A stretch of DNA of 45,306 bases from an uncultured Paracoccaceae bacterium (GCA_937883775.1 CAKZXZ010000242.1:1-45306); one strand, 5' to 3'. Numbered from the stretch's first letter, positions 15,509-23,478 are shown. Made by a program: numbers and translations. The notes: a model not told the origin generated them from the letters alone.

Positions 15509-15857
15509 AACTGCTGCGTGTTTTTGATGCGTGGCTGCCGGCTTGAAGGCCGTATAGAAACGCCTCCACCAAAGGCGGCGCTGTCACGCTTTGCCTGGCT
15601 TGGGCGATCTCTTGCGGTTCTGGCATCGGATCAGGTTCACCCGAACTCATCATGATCCCGAAACAGACCAAACCCGCGCCGGAATATCCAAGACCGATCA
15701 TAAGCGCGGCCTGCATCGGCCCGAAGACGGTCACAAGATAAAGCCAAAGCGCTGCGGTGAAAAAGCCGATACCCACCGTCACCAGCACAGATGCTAAAGT
15801 GCCCAGGGCGGCACGACGACCGACCCGGGCAGCTGCTTTTCCGATCATGTGAAACAT
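15507..15857 (-). CDS. Holin-superfamily III / YqjE-like membrane protein
   Basis: A 116-residue protein with two transmembrane helices (about residues 20-44 LASVLVTVGIGFFTAALWLY and 48-70 AALMIGLGYSGAGLVCFGIM) and a hydrophilic C-terminus. The layout matches the so-called phage holin family (Actinobacterial Holin-X, YqjE), which in chromosomal settings pairs with YqjD/DUF883 proteins, as here: the DUF883 gene ends 1 nt upstream. It is therefore a housekeeping envelope protein, not evidence of a prophage. GGAAG lies just before the ATG at 15857; an ATG at 15848 is an alternative. Confidence 0.75.
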   Translation of the reverse strand: MFHMIGKAAARVGRRAALGTLASVLVTVGIGFFTAALWLYLVTVFGPMQAALMIGLGYSGAGLVCFGIMMSSGEPDPMPEPQEIAQARQSVTAPPLVEAFLYGLQAGSHASKTRSS

Positions 15858-15858
15858 C

Positions 15859-16191
15859 TTACTTCCGCGCGCCAAGCATACCGACAAGAAAGCCGATGCC
15901 CGCGGCGATACCAAGCGCGGTTGCGGGCTGACGCGTGATAAAATCGTTGGCTTCGGCGCCCAGCTTTTGAGCCTGCACCTTGGCGTCATCGATATGCGCA
16001 GCGCCTGCATCGCGTGCGGCTTCGACCTTTGCTTGCATCTTTTCTTTTGCCTGCGCGCCTTGTGCCGCGCCCATGTCGCCGATCAGCGATGTCAAATCGG
16101 CAAGATCGGTTTTCAGCGTCGCGATCTGGTCGGCCAGATCATTTGCAGTGGGTGTCTTTACTTTGCCATTCGAAACGTCTGCACGGGCCAT
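15859..16191 (-). CDS. DUF883 / ElaB-YqjD family membrane-anchored protein
   Basis: A 110-residue protein: a long amphipathic helical stretch (about residues 18-80, for example ADQIATLKTDLADLTSLIGD and DDAKVQAQKLGAEANDF) and a C-terminal transmembrane segment (TALGIAAGIGFLVGMLGARK). YqjD-family members are inner-membrane proteins that associate with ribosomes and are stress/stationary-phase induced in E. coli. It precedes the YqjE-like gene by 1 nt, the same order as E. coli yqjD-yqjE. A perfect EcfG-type promoter lies upstream. Confidence 0.85.
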   Translation of the reverse strand: MARADVSNGKVKTPTANDLADQIATLKTDLADLTSLIGDMGAAQGAQAKEKMQAKVEAARDAGAAHIDDAKVQAQKLGAEANDFITRQPATALGIAAGIGFLVGMLGARK

Positions 16192-16227
16192 AATAGTCTC
16201 CTTTCAGAAGATGATGTCTGGCTGTTA

Positions 16228-16253
16228 AACGCGCAGGTCCTGCAGGAAGTTCC
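16228..16253 (-). promoter_or_regulatory. EcfG-type promoter of the DUF883/holin-like pair
   Basis: Minus strand: GGAAC (16249-16253), 17 nt, CGTT (16228-16231), a perfect consensus match 37 nt upstream of the DUF883 start at 16191. Confidence 0.85.
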
Positions 16254-16266
16254 CCACAAAATTCCG

Positions 16267-16292
16267 GGAACTTCCCTGTCAGGCCGCGCGTT
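16267..16292 (+). promoter_or_regulatory. EcfG-type promoter of the DUF1328 gene
   Basis: GGAAC (16267-16271), 17 nt, CGTT (16289-16292), a perfect consensus match 49 nt upstream of the ATG at 16342. It forms a divergent pair with the promoter at 16228-16253. Confidence 0.85.
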
Positions 16293-16341
16293 CCTTTGTC
16301 ATCTTGGGTCGCTTGGCCTGCTATGAAAAAGGAGAAACATC

Positions 16342-16506
16342 ATGCTTTATTGGGCTGCTACATTCTTTATTATCGCTTTGATCGCGGGCCTTGTCGGCTT
16401 TGGCGGAATTGCCTCTGCCTCCGCAGGGATCGCGCAGATTCTGTTTGTTATTTTCCTGGTACTGTTTGCCGTGTCGCTGATCGCGCGTGCCGTGCGCGGG
16501 CGATAA
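16342..16506 (+). CDS. DUF1328 (UPF0391/YtjA-like) small membrane protein
   Basis: A 54-residue protein with two hydrophobic segments starting [20 protein letters not shown], followed by [20 protein letters not shown] and a basic end (RAVRGR). This is the full-length pattern of the DUF1328 family, small inner-membrane proteins that are often stress-induced; their biochemical role is unknown. AAAAAGGAG lies about 8 nt before the ATG. An EcfG promoter precedes it and a strong terminator follows. Confidence 0.9.
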   Translation: MLYWAATFFIIALIAGLVGFGGIASASAGIAQILFVIFLVLFAVSLIARAVRGR

Positions 16507-16525
16507 CAGCCACATTCAAATCGCC

Positions 16526-16561
16526 AAAAAGGCCATCGTTCCTCGGAACGGTGGCCTTTTT
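16526..16561. terminator. Bidirectional rho-independent terminator
   Basis: AAAAAGGCCATCGTTC pairs with GAACGGTGGCCTTTTT (one G-T wobble) over a 4-nt loop. The A-tract/T-tract ends make it work on both strands, serving DUF1328 (plus) and the convergent exoD-like gene (minus, stop at 16566). Confidence 0.92.
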
Positions 16562-16565
16562 CATA

Positions 16566-17159
16566 TCAGCTTCCAAAGATGGCCGAGAACGCTGCGATTG
16601 GGATCGATGCGGCCAGAACCATCACGGTGAGCCCAGCGATTGCGATCAGCCCGTCACGTGCCAGCAGGGCTGTTGCAATCAAACTGACGGACAGGCCCAC
16701 CAGGCTGGATGTCATCGGGACAATCTCCATCAGCGGCAAAAGCAATCCGGCCCCTGCGCAGATCGCGTAAAGCAGCCGCGACATGGGCGGTGAGACGAGG
16801 GGCGTCAGGCGCCGTGTCGAATGCCGGTCGAGCCAGGCAGCCACAGATCTGGCATGCGAAATCGCGCGCTCTGCTCTTTTTGAGGTCATGTTGAGACAGA
16901 CCAGTTTTGTCGGCAACCAGATTGATCTGCGCCCTACCGCGCCTTGCCCTGCGATCAGAAAAATTGCGACGCCGCTGGCCGATGAAAAAAGTGGAACTCC
17001 ACTTAGTGGTGAAACCAAAAGCAGCGCCACGGCAAGCAGGGTCGATGAAAATGCAGCGGTGCCGAATTCATCAAGAACGTCGCCCAAGCATATCTCATCG
17101 CTTTGTGTTGCCTCCTCAAGGGTGTCGACAATCTTGGCGATGGGTTCCGTGGCGGCCAT
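16566..17159 (-). CDS. ExoD-family membrane protein
   Basis: A 197-residue protein. The N-terminal ICLGDVLDEFGTAAFSSTLL and VSPLSGVPLFSSASGVAIFL and the mid-region LPTKLV are the pattern of the ExoD (exopolysaccharide synthesis, ExoD) family, with about four membrane helices. In Sinorhizobium, exoD affects exopolysaccharide and alkali tolerance; here its place in the stress island fits envelope or pH homeostasis. I find no EcfG motif in the 200 nt upstream. Confidence 0.88.
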   Translation of the reverse strand: MAATEPIAKIVDTLEEATQSDEICLGDVLDEFGTAAFSSTLLAVALLLVSPLSGVPLFSSASGVAIFLIAGQGAVGRRSIWLPTKLVCLNMTSKRAERAISHARSVAAWLDRHSTRRLTPLVSPPMSRLLYAICAGAGLLLPLMEIVPMTSSLVGLSVSLIATALLARDGLIAIAGLTVMVLAASIPIAAFSAIFGS

Positions 17160-17361
17160 GGCTTAATCCTCACTCATGAGGCTGGTTGCGCGCCCGCCGG
17201 TTTTGATAACATTCCGGGTCGGCATGAAAGAGGGTGTGCGGTGTTTCATGCGGTTCAACGTGGCGCCTTGCGCAATGGTTGCAGCCAAATCGCGGACGCG
17301 CGGATTTCCGCTGGCAACAGGATGTGTTGCGGGCCCTGATAAGGGTGGCCCGCCCGAAAAC

Positions 17362-18309
17362 TCACTCGGCAGCAACAACCTTATCATCCTCCGCGCCGTC
17401 AGTTTTCGTCACCAGCGACAGCGCGGGCGTGTCGTGAACCAACGTGCGTGTGGGGAAGGGGATGTTGATATCAGCGGCATCCAGCGCTTCTTTGACCTTG
17501 CGCTTCATATCGGCCTGATACTGGAAATATTCGGCGCTTTTGCACCAGACGCGGACAAGGAAATCAACGCTGCTGCTGCCCAGATTGTTGACCTGAATAA
17601 ACGGTTCAGGATCGCTGAGCGAACGGTCATCGGCCATGATCGTGTCGCGGATCACGCGCTCTGCATCGGCAAGGTTGACGCCGTAGCCCACGCCAAAGGT
17701 CCATTCGGCACGGCGTTTATCGTAGCCAGAATAGTTCTTGATCGTATTGCCCCAAACCTCTGAATTGGGAACAACGACTTGCACGTTCCCCAGATCGGCA
17801 ATTTCAGTGTAGTTCAACGTGATCTCTTTCACGGTGCCGATGACATCATTGACCTGCACGAAATCACCCAGCTTGAGCGGGCGGAAAAGAATAATCATCA
17901 CGCCGGCCGCAATGTTGGAAAGCGTGCCTTGCAAAGCCAGGCCGATTGCCAGACCCGCAGCACCTATCACCGCAATGATCGAGGTGGTCTGCACACCGAA
18001 TGTATTGAGCACAAAAAGACCCGTGAAGGCCAAGACCACGTAACGCGCAATATTGGCCAGAAAGCTGAACAGCGTGTTATCGAGACTTTCGTGATTTTCC
18101 CCGATCTTATGAATACGGCGGCGTAGAACGCCCGCCAGGATAAAACCCAGCAGGATAATCGCCGTCGCGGCCAAAACACTCCCGGCGAGGCCCAGAAGTG
18201 CTTCGAATGTGAGCAGATCCGCAAAGGATTTGCCGTTGTAAATCTCGGTCGTCAGAAGGGTGTCAAACCAGCTGGTGGCTGTGTTGGTGATCTCTTCAAG
18301 CTGTTCCAT
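17362..18309 (-). CDS. mscS: MscS-family mechanosensitive channel
   Basis: A 315-residue inner-membrane channel of the small MscS type. Three N-terminal helices end in the pore-lining Gly/Ala-rich helix (AAGLAIGLALQGTLSNIAAG, about residues 117-136), followed by the beta domain (FRPLKLGDFVQVNDVIGTVK) and a C-terminal vestibule. It releases solutes upon hypo-osmotic shock. A perfect EcfG promoter lies 46 nt upstream on the same strand. The C-terminal 20 residues after RTLVHDTPALSL are an extra acidic tail. Confidence 0.92.
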   Translation of the reverse strand: MEQLEEITNTATSWFDTLLTTEIYNGKSFADLLTFEALLGLAGSVLAATAIILLGFILAGVLRRRIHKIGENHESLDNTLFSFLANIARYVVLAFTGLFVLNTFGVQTTSIIAVIGAAGLAIGLALQGTLSNIAAGVMIILFRPLKLGDFVQVNDVIGTVKEITLNYTEIADLGNVQVVVPNSEVWGNTIKNYSGYDKRRAEWTFGVGYGVNLADAERVIRDTIMADDRSLSDPEPFIQVNNLGSSSVDFLVRVWCKSAEYFQYQADMKRKVKEALDAADINIPFPTRTLVHDTPALSLVTKTDGAEDDKVVAAE

Positions 18310-18354
18310 GGGGATCTCTTTGTGCGTCTTTCATCTGTCATCAAATCGATGACA

Positions 18355-18379
18355 AACGTCTCACCGCAGATTTGGTTCC
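18355..18379 (-). promoter_or_regulatory. EcfG-type promoter of mscS
   Basis: Minus strand: GGAAC (18375-18379), 16 nt, CGTT (18355-18358), a perfect consensus match 46 nt upstream of the mscS start. Confidence 0.85.
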
Positions 18380-18405
18380 CACTTGGTGCGGTCTGCATTT
18401 CGTGT

Positions 18406-18431
18406 GCAACCAAACAACCTGCCAGGGCGTT
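18406..18431 (+). promoter_or_regulatory. Possible EcfG-type promoter of the formate/nitrite-family gene
   Basis: GCAAC (18406-18410), 17 nt, CGTT (18428-18431): one mismatch in the -35. It lies 34 nt before the ATG at 18466 and forms a divergent pair with the mscS promoter. Confidence 0.5.
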
Positions 18432-18465
18432 CAGGGGTGTTGTTACATCGAAAGAGCAAAAGCAT

Positions 18466-19299
18466 ATGACCCGCATTTCCCAGCCTGATCTGGCCGATAA
18501 AACCGAAGAGGAATCGGTCGAGCGGGCCTCAAAACTTGCGCCGAAACTGATTTATGAAGTGATCCGTCGAGACGGTGACGAAGAGCTGGAGCGCACGACA
18601 CGTGCCTTGATCTGGTCCGGCGTCGCGGCGGGTATGATGATAAGCTTTTCCGTGGTCGGAGAGGCGATTTTGCGCACCTATTTGCCTGATACGCCGTCAC
18701 GCTATCTGATCGAAAATCTGGGCTACTCGCTGGGGTTTCTGATCGTGATCCTGGGGCGCATGCAGCTTTTTACGGAAAATACGATCACCACCGTTTTGCC
18801 TGTGATGCATGATCCCTGTGCGACGATGGTGATGCGGATGCTGCGGCTTTGGGGGATTGTTCTGGCGGCCAATGTTGTCGGCGCTTTCGCGATTGCGACG
18901 CTATACGCCTTTACCCCCGCCCTGCCTGCCGAGATTGCGCCGGCACTGATCGCGCTGTCAGAACATGCCACCGGTTTTGCCCCGACCGAGGCGTTCTTTC
19001 GCGCCATTCCCGCGGGTATTTTGGTCGCTTCGATTGTGTGGATGCTGCCGCAAGCGGAAAGCGGTGCGTTCCTGCTGATTGCTACGTTCACATGGCTGAT
19101 CGCTGCGGGCGATTTCACCCATATCGTGGCCGGTTCGGTCGAGATGGCGTATCTGATGGTGCAAGGTCAGCTTGGCTTTACCGACGCCATGAGCCGATTT
19201 TTCCTGCCGGTTTTGGCAGGCAACGTGATCGGCGGGACGGCTGTCTTCACGCTGATGGCTTACGGTCAGGTGAAAGACGAAGTTGGGCCGGAGCACTAG
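18466..19299 (+). CDS. Formate/nitrite transporter (FNT) family protein, YfdC-like
   Basis: A 277-residue inner-membrane protein: a charged cytoplasmic N-terminus of about 50 residues, then six membrane segments (for example ALIWSGVAAGMMISFSVVGE, GYSLGFLIVILGRMQLFTEN, FFRAIPAGILVASIVWMLPQ). The motif LGRMQLFTENTITTVLPVM is typical of the YfdC-like branch of the FNT family. FNT proteins are pentameric channels for small monovalent anions; this branch has no established substrate. It is followed 1 nt later by an MgtC-like gene, so the two form an operon. The start at 18466 is chosen by family length; the longer frame to 18322 would run through the promoter region. Confidence 0.85.
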   Translation: MTRISQPDLADKTEEESVERASKLAPKLIYEVIRRDGDEELERTTRALIWSGVAAGMMISFSVVGEAILRTYLPDTPSRYLIENLGYSLGFLIVILGRMQLFTENTITTVLPVMHDPCATMVMRMLRLWGIVLAANVVGAFAIATLYAFTPALPAEIAPALIALSEHATGFAPTEAFFRAIPAGILVASIVWMLPQAESGAFLLIATFTWLIAAGDFTHIVAGSVEMAYLMVQGQLGFTDAMSRFFLPVLAGNVIGGTAVFTLMAYGQVKDEVGPEH

Positions 19300-19300
19300 A

Positions 19301-19777
19301 ATGATCCTGCTCACAGACTTTATTTTGCGCGCCTTCGTGGCGGCTGCACTTGGCTTTCTGATCGGCATCGAACGCGAGATGAAGTCGAAACCGCTGGGGA
19401 TCCGGGCCTATATGCTGGTGTCGCTTGGGTCGGCTGGGTTGATGATGGTGACACTGAATTTCACGCTGGATTCAATCGGCAATGATCCGAATGTCAGTAT
19501 GGATCCGACGCGCCTTATTCAGGGCCTTGTCGGCGGGATCGGCTTTCTGGGGGCAGGGGCGATCATCTCGAACAGCAGTGATGGGCGTTTGCGGGGCGTG
19601 GCCAGCGGCGCTGCGATCTGGGGCGTTGGTGGCATCGGGATCGCCTGCGGTTTGGGATACCTGATCGAGGCTGCGATCTTGGCGGGCCTGACCGTTGTGA
19701 TCCTGATGGCCTGTGACCGGCTTCAATCCAAAGGAGAGCTACCAGACGGCGCGGAAGGCGACGCGGAAAGCGATTAA
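19301..19777 (+). CDS. MgtC/SapB-family membrane protein
   Basis: A 158-residue protein beginning MILLTDFILRAFVAAALGFL. It carries the MgtC/SapB signatures GFLIGIEREMKSKPLGIRAY and LVGGIGFLGAGAIISN with about four membrane helices. MgtC proteins help cells cope with low Mg2+, acid or ATP imbalance; small versions without the C-terminal ACT-like domain, as here, are common in environmental bacteria. The ATG lies 1 nt after the stop of the FNT gene (TAGAATG). Confidence 0.9.
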   Translation: MILLTDFILRAFVAAALGFLIGIEREMKSKPLGIRAYMLVSLGSAGLMMVTLNFTLDSIGNDPNVSMDPTRLIQGLVGGIGFLGAGAIISNSSDGRLRGVASGAAIWGVGGIGIACGLGYLIEAAILAGLTVVILMACDRLQSKGELPDGAEGDAESD

Positions 19778-19782
19778 AGGGC

Positions 19783-19807
19783 GGAACCAATCCCCGCCCG
19801 CTGCGTT
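19783..19807 (+). promoter_or_regulatory. EcfG-type promoter of the DUF2945 gene
   Basis: GGAAC (19783-19787), 16 nt, CGTT (19804-19807), a perfect consensus match. It lies 26 nt before the ATG at 19834, just after the mgtC-like stop, so it starts a new transcription unit. Confidence 0.87.
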
Positions 19808-19833
19808 ATGACCCAATCAAAAGGAGTTTTGAC

Positions 19834-20049
19834 ATGGCACATCCGCAAGAGGGTGACACCGTCACGTGGGAGTGGGGCAATGGCACCGCCAAAGGCGAAG
19901 TTGTCAAACGCTACACCCAAAAGATCACATTGAAGATCAAAGGCACCGAGGTCACGCGTGATGCAAGTGATGACTGTCCGGCCTATAAGATCGAACAGGC
20001 TGATGGCGACGAAGTGCTGAAATCTGCAAGTGAAATTGATCGCGCGTAA
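19834..20049 (+). CDS. DUF2945 / HVA1-type Tudor-like small protein
   Basis: A 71-residue soluble protein. GDTVTWEWGNGTAKGEVVKR and the following TGxEVxRxASxxxPAY pattern (GTEVTRDASDDCPAY) identify the DUF2945 family, whose fold is Tudor-like (hypervirulence-associated protein 1). Family members recur in stress-response clusters; molecular function is unknown. It has a perfect EcfG promoter and an AAAAGGAG ribosome site. Confidence 0.88.
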   Translation: MAHPQEGDTVTWEWGNGTAKGEVVKRYTQKITLKIKGTEVTRDASDDCPAYKIEQADGDEVLKSASEIDRA

Positions 20050-20078
20050 CGCGCCTCATCTGACGAAAGGAACACATC

Positions 20079-20273
20079 ATGGGTATTGAAATTGCTGGCT
20101 TGGGCAGCCTGATCCTTCTGGGCCTGAATATCTGGGCTTTCATTTCCATCATCGGCTCTTCCGCAGGGACGGGCGCAAAAGTGCTGTGGTGCATTCTGGT
20201 TCTGCTCTTGCCGCTGCTGGGCTTTATCATCTGGTTCTTCGCAGGCCCGCGCGCCAACACGCGCACAGTCTGA
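20079..20273 (+). CDS. Small PLDc_N-type membrane protein
   Basis: A 64-residue protein of two membrane helices (LGSLILLGLNIWAFISIIGS and VLWCILVLLLPLLGFIIWFF) ending FFAGPRANTRTV. This is the phospholipase-D nuclease N-terminal (PLDc_N) module as a stand-alone protein. In cardiolipin synthases the module anchors the enzyme in the membrane; alone, its role is unknown. A GAAAGGAA ribosome site precedes it and it lies 29 nt after the DUF2945 gene, probably in the same transcript. Confidence 0.82.
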   Translation: MGIEIAGLGSLILLGLNIWAFISIIGSSAGTGAKVLWCILVLLLPLLGFIIWFFAGPRANTRTV

Positions 20274-20296
20274 CTTAGGCTTTCATGAACGACGCC

Positions 20297-20359
20297 AAGG
20301 ACCGTGAGCTTGTGGACCTGACCGCTTTTATCAGGTTGGTGCGCAAGGCCACGGTCCTT
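20297..20359 (+). other. Nested inverted repeat between the PLDc_N and topoisomerase IB genes
   Basis: An outer perfect 10-bp pair, AAGGACCGTG (20297-20306) and CACGGTCCTT (20350-20359), encloses an inner 6-bp pair, ACCTGA (20316-20321) and TCAGGT (20331-20336). Together they can fold a 63-nt two-tier hairpin, followed by TTGCG. It could terminate the upstream unit (a short T-run follows) or be a structured leader or small RNA for the topoisomerase gene. Confidence 0.6.
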
Positions 20360-20393
20360 TTGCGTGCGGCGTCCTGCCGGGGTGAGACGTGCC

Positions 20394-21386
20394 ATGGCTA
20401 ACGAAAAAAATGCGCGCGGGCTGCGCTATTACCCAGACGATCGGCCGGGGATCTCTCGGCTGAGGCGGGGACGCGGCTTTAGCTATATCGCACCGGACGG
20501 CACACGGATTGACGACAGCCGTGAACGCGCGCGCCTCAAGGCGATGGCGGTGCCGCCCGCCTATGAAGATGTCTGGATGTCGCCACTCCCCAACGGGCAT
20601 TTGCTGGCAACAGGGCGCGACGCGGCGCAGCGCAAGCAATACCGGTATCACCCAAACTGGACGGCGGCGCGGTCCGAGACGAAATTCGATCAACTGGCCG
20701 CATTTGGGGATGTTTTGCCGCGTATCCGGCTGTGGGTCGCAAACAATCTGGGCGATGGCATCGGATCGTCGAAAACAGCGCTGGCGGCTGTGCTGGCGCT
20801 TTTGGATCGTGGATCTTTGCGACCGGGGCATCCCGAATATTCAACCGAAAACGGAAGCTATGGGGCCACAACGCTGCGCGCGCGCCACGTCGATCTGACG
20901 GATGGCCAGACAGTGTTGAGCTATACGGCGAAAGGCGGCAAGCAGGTCGACAAGACCATTCCGGGCACCAAGCTGAACCGTGTTTTGGGGCAAATCATGG
21001 ATCTGCCCGGCGCCGAGTTGATCTCGTGGATTGACGCGCAAGGCGAGGTGCGCGCCGTCCGATCCGAGATGTTGAACGCCTGTCTTGATGATCTGACGGA
21101 CGGGATTGCAACGGCCAAGACGTTCCGCACATGGAACGGCAGCCACGCGGCCTTGCGGGTCTTGCTTGAGAGCCCGCCCGCCTCGGTGATGGACTGCGCG
21201 AAAGCTGCGTCAAAGCGGTTGCACAACACACCCGCAATTGCGCGCAGCGGCTATATTCATCCAGACGTTGTGGATCTTGCCGACAAGCCGCACAAAACGC
21301 GGTTGCGTGCGGTCAGCAAAGCTGCCGCGCTCGATCATCCGTTGTTGCGGCAAGGCGAGGCAGAGCTGCGCGCGCTATTGCGCTAA
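20394..21386 (+). CDS. DNA topoisomerase IB (poxvirus-like)
   Basis: A 330-residue enzyme that relaxes supercoiled DNA by transient nicking of one strand. The N-terminal domain has GISRLRRGRGFSYIAPDG and VPPAYEDVWMSPLPNGHLLA, standard for bacterial type IB enzymes. The catalytic domain holds TFRTWNGSHA with an active-site Arg and the probable nucleophile Tyr287 in RSGYIHPDVV. Length and order match the bacterial family. It follows small stress proteins and could be co-transcribed or have its own start after the nested hairpin. Its 3' end overlaps the convergent MATE gene by 4 nt. Confidence 0.92.
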   Translation: MANEKNARGLRYYPDDRPGISRLRRGRGFSYIAPDGTRIDDSRERARLKAMAVPPAYEDVWMSPLPNGHLLATGRDAAQRKQYRYHPNWTAARSETKFDQLAAFGDVLPRIRLWVANNLGDGIGSSKTALAAVLALLDRGSLRPGHPEYSTENGSYGATTLRARHVDLTDGQTVLSYTAKGGKQVDKTIPGTKLNRVLGQIMDLPGAELISWIDAQGEVRAVRSEMLNACLDDLTDGIATAKTFRTWNGSHAALRVLLESPPASVMDCAKAASKRLHNTPAIARSGYIHPDVVDLADKPHKTRLRAVSKAAALDHPLLRQGEAELRALLR

Positions 21387-22750
21387 GCTGCGAAGGCCTT
21401 TTTGATTGCGGGTTTTCCGGTCGCCAGCAAGCCCGTGCGACGGGCCATCCAGATGGCAGCGACAACGGCAAGCAGATTGGCCGCGATGGCCGCACCCAGA
21501 ACACCGACATATCCAAAAGCCCAGACCCCAAGCCAGGCTCCTGGCAGGTAGATCGCAAAGACGCGCCCCAGGCTAAGCGACATCGAATAGACCGCTTTCG
21601 AGCGCGCATTCATCGCGGCATTGGCGGTGACGACAACGCCATAGCCAAACAGGCTCCAACTCACGATCCTGAGATACTGCGCGGTATAGGCCTGTTCTTC
21701 GGCATTCGGTGCGATCCACGCGGCGATGATATCGGCAAAGACAAAAAGCCCGGCTGCCATCGCAATGCCGTAGACAAGGCAAATGCTCCACGCGCTTAAA
21801 ACGGCGGCGCGCGCGCGTTCATAACGCTTGGCGCCCCAGTTCTGGCCAACAACGGGGCCAATCCCGGCAGACAGTGCCAGCAGCACAACCAACGCCACCG
21901 ATTGCACGCGCGTGGCGGCGCCAAAGCCTGCGACAGCGGCGTCGCCCAATGTCGCCACAGCCGCAGTGACAGCGGCCATGCCAGCGGGATTGATCGCGTT
22001 CGAGAAAGCGGCGGGAAGGCCGACCTTGCTGATTGTGTAAACAGATTTTGGCACATTCCTGGTTGGTTGATCGCCCAAGCTCAGCAGCCCTTGGCGGATG
22101 GCCCAGAAGATGATCGCCGCGGCTCCAAGGACGCGGGCGATGAAGGTGGCAAGGGCCGCGCCCCCCGTTTCCATCGCGGGAATGAAGCCCCAGCCAAAGA
22201 TGAAAATCGGATCCAGTCCGATGTTGATGACAGCAACACCAAACATGACACCTGCCGCGGTCATGCTATCGCCATGGGCCCGAAAGACCGCATTGGTGAG
22301 CATCATCAGCACAAGAAACGGAAACGACAGGGCCCAGAACGGCGTATAAAGCGCGATCTCGGCCAGGACGTCGTCAGAGGCGCCCATCACTGTGAAAAGC
22401 GGTTGCGAAAACAGCCAAAACAGAAGGCCAACGGCAAGCGACAGCGCACCGCCCAGACCAAAGGCATGAAGGGCCAGACGTCCGGTTTTGTGCTTATCGT
22501 CGCCACCGCCGATGGCTTGACTGACCGCGCTGTTCGCCCCCGCCGAAAGCCCAATGGCCAGCGACGTGATCGCAGCGGTGACCGGGTAGATAAAGCCAAC
22601 GGCGGCCAAAGGCGCGCCACCAAGCTGGCCTAGAAAATAGGCATCCGCGATACCAACGCTGAGCACGCCCAGAATGCCCAAAGACATTGGCGCGGACATG
22701 CGTGTCAGCACCCAGAAAACCGGGCCTGTCGTCAAATCTCGCGACGCCAT
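21383..22750 (-). CDS. MATE-family multidrug/Na+ efflux transporter
   Basis: A 455-residue inner-membrane antiporter with 12 predicted helices in two repeated halves, the standard MATE length. The N-terminal half has DAYFLGQLGGAPLAAVGFIY and the Asn/Gln-rich region SAGANSAVSQAIGGGD; the second half has GIGPVVGQNWGAKRYERA. It exports cationic drugs or other toxic compounds using Na+ or H+. It overlaps the stop of the Crp-like gene by ATGA, so the two form one operon and the regulator may control the pump. Confidence 0.92.
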   Translation of the reverse strand: MASRDLTTGPVFWVLTRMSAPMSLGILGVLSVGIADAYFLGQLGGAPLAAVGFIYPVTAAITSLAIGLSAGANSAVSQAIGGGDDKHKTGRLALHAFGLGGALSLAVGLLFWLFSQPLFTVMGASDDVLAEIALYTPFWALSFPFLVLMMLTNAVFRAHGDSMTAAGVMFGVAVINIGLDPIFIFGWGFIPAMETGGAALATFIARVLGAAAIIFWAIRQGLLSLGDQPTRNVPKSVYTISKVGLPAAFSNAINPAGMAAVTAAVATLGDAAVAGFGAATRVQSVALVVLLALSAGIGPVVGQNWGAKRYERARAAVLSAWSICLVYGIAMAAGLFVFADIIAAWIAPNAEEQAYTAQYLRIVSWSLFGYGVVVTANAAMNARSKAVYSMSLSLGRVFAIYLPGAWLGVWAFGYVGVLGAAIAANLLAVVAAIWMARRTGLLATGKPAIKKAFAA

Positions 22751-23478
22751 CAGAGGAAGGGCCGAATGGGCAGGGGTTCGTATTCGGTTTGTGCGACATC
22801 CGCGAGATGCTCAGGATCGTTCACCTGCAACACGCCACCGGACCACGCCGCCAGCTGCCGTTCGCGCAGTTTGGCCAGCGTCTTGTTGGTGTGAACAAGC
22901 GATAGGCCAAGCGCGTCTGCAAGGTCTTGCTGGCGAAACGGCAACGGCATCCGCGCATTGCGCACAAGCGACAACGCTTTGCCGCGCTGAAAAAGCTTGA
23001 GCAAAGCCCAGGCAATCGCCTCGGTCGCGTCGCGTTGGCCAACGGTGGCAAGGGTGTCGCCCAGAAAATGTTCCTCGACTGCGGCAAGCCATGTGATGTC
23101 GAACCCGCGCGTCGGGTTGGCTTTGAAGAAGGTGTAGAACTCTTTGCGATCAAACACGCATAACGTCATCGCAGTCGTCGCCTCGACCGAATGGTTCATT
23201 TCCCCCATGATGCCCGCCTGCAGACCGATAAAGTCGCCGGGGAAGATAAAATTGATGACCTGCCGTTCACCATTCGGCAATGTCGTATAGCGCAGGCCCA
23301 TGCCGCGCAGAGCGGTATAAAGCTGCGGCGTGTTCGAGCCCTCCATCAACACGGGCGTGCCCGCATCGACCATCAGTTCCCCTGCTTTAAAACGCTGTGT
23401 CTGGCGGCGATCCTCAACCGAGACGCCGGTAAAAAGGGGGCTTTCGTGAAGCGGACAGTTTTCGCAATGCGTGGCCAT
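22750..23478 (-). CDS. Crp/Fnr-family transcriptional regulator
   Basis: A 242-residue protein: an N-terminal cyclic-nucleotide-type beta roll (about residues 20-125, for example RQVINFIFPGDFIGLQAGIM), a dimerisation helix and a C-terminal winged helix-turn-helix (about 180-225, RQQDLADALGLSLVHTNKTL). Cys5 and Cys8 in CENCPLHESPLF and a Cys in TLCVF match three of the four Fnr cluster ligands in position, but Pro14 stands where the third N-terminal Cys should be, so an Fnr-type 4Fe-4S cluster is doubtful. It is translationally coupled to the MATE gene. A one-mismatch EcfG motif lies upstream. Confidence 0.87.
   Translation of the reverse strand: MATHCENCPLHESPLFTGVSVEDRRQTQRFKAGELMVDAGTPVLMEGSNTPQLYTALRGMGLRYTTLPNGERQVINFIFPGDFIGLQAGIMGEMNHSVEATTAMTLCVFDRKEFYTFFKANPTRGFDITWLAAVEEHFLGDTLATVGQRDATEAIAWALLKLFQRGKALSLVRNARMPLPFRQQDLADALGLSLVHTNKTLAKLRERQLAAWSGGVLQVNDPEHLADVAQTEYEPLPIRPFL

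Noticed and set aside
15507-15857. Holin-like gene as evidence of a prophage
   Set aside because: No other phage gene is nearby and it pairs with a DUF883/YqjD gene under an EcfG promoter, as chromosomal YqjE-like proteins do.
17163-17248. 28-codon minus-strand frame downstream of mscS
   Set aside because: Too short, no strong ribosome site and no family resemblance; the 200-nt gap is left without a gene.
17160-17361. EcfG promoter for the exoD-like gene
   Set aside because: The closest motif (GGAAT near 17210 on the minus strand) has no CGTT-like -10 at 16 or 17 nt.
22750-23478. Calling the Crp-like regulator an oxygen-sensing Fnr
   Set aside because: One of the four Cys ligands of the Fnr 4Fe-4S cluster is replaced by Pro14.
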